The position numbers and the translations under genes are program-made. Shown here piece by piece: positions 5,352 to 10,594 of a stretch of DNA of 10,594 nt. The notes under the pieces are model-generated. The model searched no databases. It saw only the letters and a program-made list of their open reading frames with translations, and was not told the origin of the DNA. Source of the stretch: Bdellovibrionales bacterium (GTDB lineage: Bacteria; Bdellovibrionota; Bdellovibrionia; Bdellovibrionales; JAMPXM01); assembly GCA_005792225.1 (NCBI GenBank), contig SXSP01000503.1:1-10594 (forward strand), given 5' to 3'. How positions within the stretch are numbered: the stretch's first letter is position 1; the number at the start of each line of letters is the position of its first letter.

Positions 5352-6928
5352 CTTGATTTTCCGCTGAGACGTTCGATCGTGCTCACCAGGATCTCCCGGT
5401 TCACGGGCTTCGTGACGTAATCGTCGAACCCGTAAAGCGCGGCCTTATCGCGCTCTTCTTTCATCGCGTGCGCGGTCAAAGCGGCGACGGGCTTCGTGTA
5501 GCCCTTCGACCGCAGCTCACGAATCGCTTCCCAGCCGTCGAGTTCGGGCATTTGGATATCCATCAGAACGACATCGAACTGCCCACTCAGTGCGATCGTA
5601 ACGCCGTCTCTACCGTTACCCGCGAGTTCAAGAGAGGCGCCCTCTTTTTTCAAGAATCGGGAAAGCAATTCTTGATTGTCGACTGAATCCTCAACGAGCA
5701 ACACGTGAACGTCCTTTAACCGGCCCGATTCGGCGCCTCGGTCGATGGGCCGATGGGATGGCTTTTGTGCGGCCTGCTTAAGCGGAATATTTAATTTAAA
5801 TGTCGAACCCGCACCGGGCGCCGTCCGCACGAGATCCAGCGTGCCGCCGAGTGCTTCGGCAATTCGCTTCGAGATATAGAGGCCGAGGCCTGTGCCACCG
5901 AACTTACGCGTCGTCGAAGCATCTGCCTGAACGAAGGGTTGAAACAATCGCCCCATGGCAACGGAATCGATTCCGACGCCCGTATCCTCAACGACGACGG
6001 TCAAGCATTCATCTCGTCGATTGACCGTCATTTGCACGGAGCCCTTCTGAGTGAACTTAATCGCATTCCCACCGAGATTGATCAGAATTTGCCGAAGTCG
6101 CGTGGGATCAGAAGAAACCGCATTGGACCCCGTGCTCTCATTGATCAAACGAAAAACGATGCCCTTTTTCTCTGCCTCAAACGCGAGGACCGAACGTACG
6201 TCTTCGAGAAACTCACGGAGCGAAAAATCAATCGTTTCGATTTCAAGCTTGTTCGCCTCGATCTTCGAGAGGTCGAGAATCTCCCCGATGATGCTCGTGA
6301 GCTGATTCGTGTTCCTTCGAATGGTCGAGACCATCTTGCGATTTTCGCCGTCGATTCCGGGTGCATCGTGGAGGATGTCGGCGAATCCCTGGATGACTCC
6401 CAACGGCGTGCGAATCTCGTGGGACATGTTCGCAAGAAAAATCGATTTGGCGGCGTTCGCCTGAACAGCAACCTGACGGGACTCGATGAGTTCGGCTTGG
6501 GTTTTTTGAAGGTTTATGAGCGCTTCATTAGCGGCTTCGCGAGAAGCGAGAGCTTCTTCCCGCGATTTTTTTGCCTCTTGAAGAGCGTCCTTCAGCCGTC
6601 CGCAAAGGCCCGCGATCGTGGCGGAATCGATGATAAAGATCGCGAGCTTGAGATCTTGATGCCAATTCTGCTTGATGAGGGTGTGGGTTGGCGGAATGAA
6701 AAAGTAAGAGGCAAAGAACGCGGATAAGAACGTCGCGTAGATACCGACCGCGAAGCCCCCGTAAATGCCGCTGATCACGACCGCCGAAAAGAAAATCAAA
6801 AAAGGGATTTCGGCTAAGATCTGCGCCGGGGTCATCAACTTGATCGCGTAAGCCGCCCAAACCAAAAACGTGGCGACCAGGTAAGGCTTCACGATTAATA
6901 TTATGCGCAGCTGTTTCGATCGTCCCAT
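5348..6928 (-). CDS. Hybrid sensor histidine kinase with DUF4118-like membrane domain and C-terminal receiver
   Basis: A 526-residue inner-membrane kinase that would autophosphorylate and pass phosphate to its own receiver. Numbered from the ATG at 6928, residues 9-110 hold four hydrophobic segments in the KdpD-like DUF4118 arrangement, with almost no periplasmic domain. Residues 112-160 are a predicted coiled coil. The HisKA domain has the H-box FLANMSHEIRTP with the phosphoacceptor H170. The ATPase domain shows the N-box NLGGNAIKFT (284-293), DTGVGI (D315) and GGTGLGL (344-350). The receiver (about 408-520) has acidic E413 and D414, phosphoacceptor D457 (LMDIQMP), T485 and K507 (TKP). No Hpt domain or separate response regulator is nearby, so its output is unknown. 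A TTG directly before the ATG (6931) could also serve as start; no strong Shine-Dalgarno is visible (a GAGGGG lies 18 nt upstream). It converges on the membrane protein gene. Confidence 0.94.
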   Translation of the reverse strand: MGRSKQLRIILIVKPYLVATFLVWAAYAIKLMTPAQILAEIPFLIFFSAVVISGIYGGFAVGIYATFLSAFFASYFFIPPTHTLIKQNWHQDLKLAIFIIDSATIAGLCGRLKDALQEAKKSREEALASREAANEALINLQKTQAELIESRQVAVQANAAKSIFLANMSHEIRTPLGVIQGFADILHDAPGIDGENRKMVSTIRRNTNQLTSIIGEILDLSKIEANKLEIETIDFSLREFLEDVRSVLAFEAEKKGIVFRLINESTGSNAVSSDPTRLRQILINLGGNAIKFTQKGSVQMTVNRRDECLTVVVEDTGVGIDSVAMGRLFQPFVQADASTTRKFGGTGLGLYISKRIAEALGGTLDLVRTAPGAGSTFKLNIPLKQAAQKPSHRPIDRGAESGRLKDVHVLLVEDSVDNQELLSRFLKKEGASLELAGNGRDGVTIALSGQFDVVLMDIQMPELDGWEAIRELRSKGYTKPVAALTAHAMKEERDKAALYGFDDYVTKPVNREILVSTIERLSGKSS

Positions 6929-6969
6929 CAAACTTTCAATACGGGTCCCCTCGGTGAAGATGGGACGAT
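6919..6969 (-). repeat. 11-bp inverted repeat spanning the kinase start codon
   Basis: ATCGTCCCATC (6919-6929) and GATGGGACGAT (6959-6969) are perfect inverted copies with a 29-nt loop. The proximal arm contains the ATG (6928-6926) and the first codons; the loop contains GAGGGG. The distal arm overlaps the -10 of the best promoter candidate, so if that promoter is real the mRNA would lack part of this arm and the repeat would act as DNA, for example as paired binding sites. Confidence 0.55.
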
Positions 6970-6997
6970 GGTATCACTGCGATTTGAAGGTAGACAA
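6968..6997 (-). promoter_or_regulatory. Candidate extended -10 promoter for the histidine kinase
   Basis: On the minus strand TTGTCT (6997-6992) lies 18 bp before TACCAT (6973-6968), which is preceded by TG one base upstream (extended -10). Both hexamers match four of six consensus positions. The predicted start near 6961 would give a leader of about 33 nt. Confidence 0.4.
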
Positions 6998-7027
6998 AGA
7001 CTTCGTAGGGGCGGTTCTAGCTGACGC

Positions 7028-7375
7028 CTAATCTTTTCCGATCATTTCAGACGCTCCGGAGCCCTTCAACCAAGTTTTCTCGGAAAGGACGATGACCAGA
7101 AGAGTGAGCGGGAGGAAGGCGAACGCGAATGAAACCGCGAAGAGAATCCAGAGCTTCATCTCGAGTTCCTGCGGCAGAAGAAGGACCCCCGTTACGAGGA
7201 CTCCGATAAAGCCAAAGACCATCAGTTGCAAAGTGACGAACAAGATCACGGCGCCGGCCAGGGCCCGGCGGATGGCCTGTAGCGCTCGTAGGTACACGAG
7301 AAGCCCACGCCTTTTGAGGTGCGAAAAGGCCTGATTCATCAGAATTGTGCGGGCAAGGAACCAAACGAGCTTCAT
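7028..7375 (-). CDS. YqjE-like / phage holin 3_6 superfamily membrane protein
   Basis: A 115-residue inner-membrane protein. Residues 1-38 are basic and amphipathic (SHLKRRGLLVYLRALQAIRR). Two long hydrophobic segments follow at about 40-67 and 75-99, joined by a short turn (LPQELEMK), then a polar tail. This layout and the pairing with a DUF883-like gene match the YqjD-YqjE arrangement of proteobacteria; the family name comes from sequence resemblance to a phage holin group, and no lysis role is implied. The ATG at 7375 is chosen because it lies 8 nt after the upstream stop, with a GGAG Shine-Dalgarno overlapping that stop (GGAGTGA), implying translational coupling. The frame stays open further upstream to 7768, but that part overlaps the DUF883 gene and reads as non-coding composition. 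Confidence 0.8.
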   Translation of the reverse strand: MKLVWFLARTILMNQAFSHLKRRGLLVYLRALQAIRRALAGAVILFVTLQLMVFGFIGVLVTGVLLLPQELEMKLWILFAVSFAFAFLPLTLLVIVLSEKTWLKGSGASEMIGKD

Positions 7376-7383
7376 TGGCGCTC

Positions 7384-7680
7384 TCACTCCGACTTTTTGT
7401 TTTTCCCGATGATCCAGCCGATGAAGAAGGCGATGACGCCGACGACCCCAACGATGAGCCAAGGGTTCTGACGAATCTTTTCTTCGACGTCGGATTTCGC
7501 GCGACCCGTCTTTTCGCTTGCGACTTGCTCGACGAAAGGGGCGACATCGAGAAGCGCGTCGTTCACTCGCGAGAAGTCGCGCGCGACGTCCTCCTTGATT
7601 CCCTGAGATGCCGTTTGGCCCACCGACTCCAGTTTTGCGATCGCTTCCGAAAGCGTTTTCGGTTTTTGATCTTGGTTCAT
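7384..7680 (-). CDS. DUF883/YqjD-ElaB-like membrane-anchored protein
   Basis: A 98-residue protein with a long hydrophilic helical N-terminal part (1-70, rich in Glu, Asp, Lys and Ala) and one C-terminal membrane helix (about 74-91). The QNPWLIVGVVG start of that helix and its GWIIGKNKK end are characteristic of DUF883 (YqjD, ElaB). E. coli members of the family are inner-membrane proteins reported to bind ribosomes in stationary phase; whether this one does is inference. A strong AAGGAGG lies 5 nt before the ATG. It is the first gene of a two-gene unit with the YqjE-like gene and is divergent from the peptidase gene across 136 bp. Family confidence is moderate, since small helical tail-anchored proteins are easily confused. 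Confidence 0.82.
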   Translation of the reverse strand: MNQDQKPKTLSEAIAKLESVGQTASQGIKEDVARDFSRVNDALLDVAPFVEQVASEKTGRAKSDVEEKIRQNPWLIVGVVGVIAFFIGWIIGKNKKSE

Positions 7681-7781
7681 GGAAGCCTCCTTCGCGTTCG
7701 ACCTGACTTATCGGTAGATTGAGTTCGAAATTCGCCTGGACTTCCGGGTTGGTTTCCCGCCTCACCAATCAAAAAAGAGAT

Positions 7782-7811
7782 TGTTTTTTTCAGGATCGCT
7801 GCAAAGATAAT
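7782..7811 (+). promoter_or_regulatory. Candidate promoter giving a leaderless transcript for the peptidase
   Basis: TTGTTT (7782-7787) and GATAAT (7806-7811) are spaced 18 bp; the -10 matches five of six consensus positions. Only 5 nt (CGCAC) separate the -10 from the GTG at 7817, so the predicted transcription start falls at or one base into the start codon. Confidence 0.5.
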
Positions 7812-7816
7812 CGCAC

Positions 7817-8719
7817 GTGAACAAAACCTTGATCTTCATCATTTGGACTCTGCTCCTCCCGGCGGCGGCGTGGGCCGCGCCCATCGGAATGTCGCGGGAC
7901 TACGCGCGCGTTCAGAATTTCTTGGTCGACCTCGCCAAATCCAACCCCCGAACGACCCGCCTCTTCGAACTTGGCCAGAACTCTCGCGGTGAATCGATTC
8001 TCGGTGTAAAAATCGGCGAAGGGTCCGTGAAGAACTTGGTCGTCGCCACCCATCACGGCGACGAATACGGCTCGACCGAGGTCGCACTCGGACTCGCGGA
8101 GGATCTCGCGCGCGATCCGATCCAGGGCCGCACGATCTACGTGATTCCGGTTTTGAATATCCCCGGCTTTAATTCCGGCAGGCGCGGTGAACTCGATGGC
8201 AACGGAAAAACTCACATCGATCCAAATCGCGACTACCCGGGACCGTGCGGGCCCACGACGCCGTTTCGTTTGCGGAGCACGCGCGCCCTTGCCGATTTCA
8301 TCGAACGCGAGAAGATCGTCACCTCCGCCACACTTCACACGTCGGGCGCAATGATCCTCTATCCGTGGGGAGTCCCTGCCGACAACACGGCGACGGAGTA
8401 CGAGCGCGACTATCAAGAGCTCGGCCGTATGTGCACGGTCGCGAGCGACTACCGGATCGGAAACTCAACAGAGCTCCTCTATCCGGCGGTTGGGTCCTTC
8501 GAGGACTTCGCGTACTGGAAGTACGGCATTTGGTCGATCCTCTTTGAGATCGGCCGACGGCGCTCACCCGACGCGGATGAATTGCGAGAGCTCGTCAGAG
8601 AAAACATCCCCGGGCTCCGCGGGCTCCTGGCGAATGCGCCCTCCACGCGTGCGCCCAAGCATCGTCTCGAATCGACGTGCACGAGCCAATTCCTCGGGAT
8701 GGATCTCCGAGACGAATAA
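7817..8719 (+). CDS. Exported M14-family zinc carboxypeptidase
   Basis: A 300-residue peptidase predicted to cleave C-terminal residues from peptides, possibly murein peptides, in the periplasm or outside. Residues 1-20 are a signal peptide (MNKTLIF, hydrophobic core, AWA cleavage site). The M14 zinc site is visible: HHGDE with H80 and E83 (HxxE) and the third ligand H174 in TLHTSG. The catalytic Glu is E244 in ILFEIG. NRDYP (137-141) matches the family's Asn-Arg substrate-binding motif, with Asp where Asn is common before the Tyr. RSTRALADFI (153-162) is the usual helix before the third-ligand strand. At about 280 mature residues it is a compact single-domain member without a propeptide. The GTG is the only start that keeps the signal peptide; no Shine-Dalgarno is seen within 15 nt, which fits a leaderless transcript. 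Substrate is unknown; MpaA-like murein peptide amidase or general carboxypeptidase are both possible. Confidence 0.92.
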   Translation: MNKTLIFIIWTLLLPAAAWAAPIGMSRDYARVQNFLVDLAKSNPRTTRLFELGQNSRGESILGVKIGEGSVKNLVVATHHGDEYGSTEVALGLAEDLARDPIQGRTIYVIPVLNIPGFNSGRRGELDGNGKTHIDPNRDYPGPCGPTTPFRLRSTRALADFIEREKIVTSATLHTSGAMILYPWGVPADNTATEYERDYQELGRMCTVASDYRIGNSTELLYPAVGSFEDFAYWKYGIWSILFEIGRRRSPDADELRELVRENIPGLRGLLANAPSTRAPKHRLESTCTSQFLGMDLRDE

Positions 8720-8786
8720 GGTCTTCTCCCCCATCCAAGAATTTTGGCTTTCGCGTCCACGGCGTTTTCGCTAAGGTGATGCGCTC

Positions 8787-9656
8787 ATGCAAACTTCCAC
8801 GGCTTCCAATCCAGCAAAGGTGACGGTTCAGCGGGACATCGTGCTCACCGATATCCAGATCGTGAGCCAGGATCTCTTGCGTGATCTCAAACGCGTGCGC
8901 GCGTCCTACTTCCGCCTGAGAGCCGAGATGGAGCGGCATAAAAATATCACACGACCCGCCTACTTCGCCTGGTACGAGGACCGCTTCGGCGCCCAATCGG
9001 CCCGCGTGAATTCACTGAAAATGAAGTTCGAGGACAAACTGAGACTCGTTCAACGCATGAACGCCCTCTACGCCTACCGTGGCATGACGAGGCACCAAGC
9101 GCTCAAGCAAGCTTCCCGTGATCACGAGGCCATGAAGGCACGCCGGCGCCTTGAGGAAGCCCAAGCTCGCGAGGAAGCCGCTAAGGGCGAGAGAACGAGC
9201 GCCTCGCAAGCGGAGTCGAAGAGCCCTCCTTCTCCCGACGCTGAACTGAAATGTCTCTACAGGAAACTCGCGCGCGCCCTGCACCCCGACCGGTCCGGGT
9301 CGGCCGACTGCCCCGTTCTGAAAGCGTTTTGGCAAGACACCCAGGATGCCTACCAGGCCCGAGATCTTGAACGACTAAAATCGATTTGGACGGAGTGCCT
9401 ACTTGAGGCGGAATCCGATTTGGGAGACGTGCCACTGCCTGACCTCAAGCTCGCAACCTCAAGGTTGAAGACACGCTTTCATCGTTTGCAGAAAGAAAAA
9501 ATCGCAAGCGCCGCTGACGATCCCGCGTGGCGCTTCGGCCGGCGAGACTTCGCGGCGCTTGAAGAATCCATCGCCGCTCGATTGGATCAAGAAGAGGCCG
9601 AGCTCAGAGACGATTTGAGCGGCCTGGATCGCGAGATCCAGGCTTTCGCGCGCTGA
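8787..9656 (+). CDS. J-domain protein with internal HPD motif
   Basis: A 289-residue cytosolic protein, mostly charged helices. Residues 20-130 are predicted long alpha-helix, likely coiled coil (RDLKRVRASYFRLRAEMER, then LEEAQAREEAAKGE). A Ser/Pro linker (138-150) leads into a J-domain-like segment at about 152-205: LKCLYRKLARALHPDRSG with the HPD triad at 167-169 ending helix II, then a helix with QDAYQARDLERL. HPD is the contact that stimulates Hsp70 ATPase, so it is probably a DnaK co-chaperone with a specific client. Helix I of the J-domain (the DYYxxLGV start) is not recognisable, and there are no Gly/Phe or zinc-finger regions. The C-terminal part (222-289) is again helical and basic, then acidic. 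AAGG lies 10 nt before the ATG. It is 67 bp downstream of the peptidase on the same strand and could be co-transcribed with it. Confidence 0.82.
   Translation: MQTSTASNPAKVTVQRDIVLTDIQIVSQDLLRDLKRVRASYFRLRAEMERHKNITRPAYFAWYEDRFGAQSARVNSLKMKFEDKLRLVQRMNALYAYRGMTRHQALKQASRDHEAMKARRRLEEAQAREEAAKGERTSASQAESKSPPSPDAELKCLYRKLARALHPDRSGSADCPVLKAFWQDTQDAYQARDLERLKSIWTECLLEAESDLGDVPLPDLKLATSRLKTRFHRLQKEKIASAADDPAWRFGRRDFAALEESIAARLDQEEAELRDDLSGLDREIQAFAR
9622..9643 (+). terminator. GNRA-capped hairpin in the last codons of the J-domain gene
   Basis: GCCTGGATC (9622-9630) and GATCCAGGC (9635-9643) form a perfect 9-bp stem closed by GCGA, followed by TTT. It ends 10 nt before the stop codon, at the junction with the convergent amylase gene. 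The T-tract is only three bases, so intrinsic termination is uncertain; it may instead protect the 3' end. Confidence 0.35.
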
Positions 9657-9659
9657 TCG

Positions 9660-10594
9660 TTACTGTTGCGGCGCCAGGTAGTTGACGGTGAACTTAAACG
9701 GTGTGCTCACGGGCTTTCCGGTACCGACGAGAATCTCGAGACGGTAGACGTCGGTTTGATGAATGCCGAGTGAACCACTCGCGCTCTTTTGCGAGACGGT
9801 GCCACGGAACAAGCTTCTTGTTTCACCCGAAGCGGTGACCGCTCGCACTTCAACGAAGGCTCGGTCATTTGTTTCGAGATCCACCCACCACTTCAAATTC
9901 GTTCCGCCGAGAATGCGCAAAGTCTCAACCGGAGTGAACGTGTCGGAGTTCGCCGCCGGAATATCCAGATCATCAGATCCGCGGAACACTTGGGTCGTAT
10001 AGTGCATCGTCTTTACCATCGAACTCACGATGCCTTTGGGTGCATACGCCGCGTACGAGTTCGGCTTCACTTCGAGATACGCCCATCCTTGATCATTCGT
10101 TTCGATTTCACCGTGGCCGCCCGAGTAATCTACGAGCTTCACCTTGGGACCGAAGTTGGTCGCCACCCACTCGCGCCGGCTCGCGACCATGTTGTCGTTT
10201 AAGCCAACGAGAAGCTTTGGTCCACCCTGGCGTTCATAGACGAGAAAGTCATCATCCGCCCAACGGTAGATCGTCGAACCCGACGCCAAGATATTGTGAA
10301 TCCAGAGAAGCGTATCGATGGCGGGTTTCAATCCGTAATCGTAGTAGTCTTTCCAGAAAACGGTGGGATATCCTTCCGACGTCAGAATGAAGGCGTACGA
10401 GAGGGTTTTGTTTGAAACCGTCGGGAAGCTCCGATCCGTGTCGTGATTCTCCACGAACGTCACCGCACTCCGCGCATCGCGTGCGACGTACCCCGCGTGT
10501 ACCAGTTCACGCAAGTTAAAGAACCCCTTCGCGTTCGCCATCGCCTTCAATTTTCCCCAGAGTGGAAAATCAAGAACCGAGGCGCGACCAAAAA
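9660..10594 (-). CDS. GH13 alpha-amylase family protein, C-terminal 310 residues (5' end beyond window)
   Basis: The C-terminal part of an alpha-amylase that would hydrolyse alpha-1,4 glucans. The frame is open to the right edge (first full codon at 10592), so the start, signal peptide and first two catalytic residues are outside. The visible residues begin with the late barrel segment DFPLWGKLKAM, then GFFNLREL and conserved region IV, FVENHDTDR, whose Asp is the third catalytic acid of GH13. SEGYPTVFWKDYYDYG marks the end of the barrel. A beta-rich domain C follows (about 90-187 of this fragment, ending NSYAAYAPKG). The last 120 or so residues (VSSMVKTMHYTT to the end) form an additional beta-rich domain with several Trp and Tyr (LKWWVDLET), possibly a starch-binding or accessory sandwich; I cannot assign a CBM family. 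A TTG at 10550 is not a credible start, since homology continues upstream of it. It ends 3 nt from the J-domain gene stop. Confidence 0.92.
   Translation of the reverse strand, partial: FGRASVLDFPLWGKLKAMANAKGFFNLRELVHAGYVARDARSAVTFVENHDTDRSFPTVSNKTLSYAFILTSEGYPTVFWKDYYDYGLKPAIDTLLWIHNILASGSTIYRWADDDFLVYERQGGPKLLVGLNDNMVASRREWVATNFGPKVKLVDYSGGHGEIETNDQGWAYLEVKPNSYAAYAPKGIVSSMVKTMHYTTQVFRGSDDLDIPAANSDTFTPVETLRILGGTNLKWWVDLETNDRAFVEVRAVTASGETRSLFRGTVSQKSASGSLGIHQTDVYRLEILVGTGKPVSTPFKFTVNYLAPQQ

Noticed and set aside
5939..6727. Plus-strand open frame of 262 codons
   Set aside because: It is antisense to the HisKA and ATPase regions of the histidine kinase, and its codons mirror that conserved gene.
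7376..7768. Upstream extension of the holin-like frame to 7768
   Set aside because: The extra 131 residues are Arg- and Ser-rich and overlap the DUF883-like gene in another frame; the ATG at 7375 with GGAG upstream is better.
7766..7790. CAATC / GATTG hairpin followed by seven T, resembling an intrinsic terminator
   Set aside because: The stem is only 5 bp and AT-rich, and no plus-strand gene lies upstream to terminate; the T-run is better explained as part of the promoter region of the peptidase gene.
10548..10550. TTG at 10550 as the start of the amylase gene
   Set aside because: Homologous barrel sequence (DFPLWGK) continues upstream in frame to the window edge, so the gene is truncated rather than short.

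Overview
The window reads as chromosomal DNA of a Gram-negative bacterium. It encodes a predicted outer-membrane beta-barrel, several Sec signal peptides, and a YqjD/YqjE-like inner-membrane pair. The gene mix suggests a delta-proteobacterial or Bdellovibrionota-like lineage: a hybrid histidine kinase, an exported M14 peptidase, a proline-rich exported protein, a J-domain protein and a secreted-type amylase. That placement is a weak inference. I see no rRNA, tRNA, CRISPR array, transposase or phage module.

Left third (1-3400, minus strand): a copper-resistance operon. It starts at a near-perfect CueR-type promoter with a 19-bp spacer and the box ACCTTCC-N7-GGAAGGT (3376-3396). The order is a CueR-like MerR regulator, then a multicopper oxidase fused in frame to a CopB-like outer-membrane domain (overlapping the regulator by ATGA), then a Cu/Ag-type P1B ATPase carrying YHS and CPMHPE metal-binding modules, cut by the window edge. 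Together they would sense cytosolic Cu(I), pump it to the periplasm and oxidise it there. The CopA-CopB fusion would tie the oxidase to the outer membrane and is the most distinctive object in the window.

Middle (3400-7027): a plus-strand proline-rich exported protein of unknown function with a clear hairpin terminator, then a five-helix membrane protein of unknown function. The latter is convergent with a DUF4118-type hybrid histidine kinase on the minus strand. The two stop codons lie in a perfect 14-bp tandem duplication. Each of these two genes has a perfect inverted repeat (10 and 11 bp, both with 29-nt loops) ending at or overlapping its start codon.

Right third (7028-10594): a minus-strand pair (DUF883/YqjD-like, then YqjE/phage-holin-3_6-like), divergent from an exported M14 zinc carboxypeptidase whose GTG start seems to coincide with the predicted transcription start (leaderless). 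Next come a J-domain protein with an internal HPD motif and, convergent with it by 3 nt, the C-terminal part of a GH13 alpha-amylase with an extra C-terminal domain, cut by the right edge. No gene-free stretch exceeds 300 bases; the longest (3349-3576) holds the copper promoter and a 30-bp imperfect palindrome.
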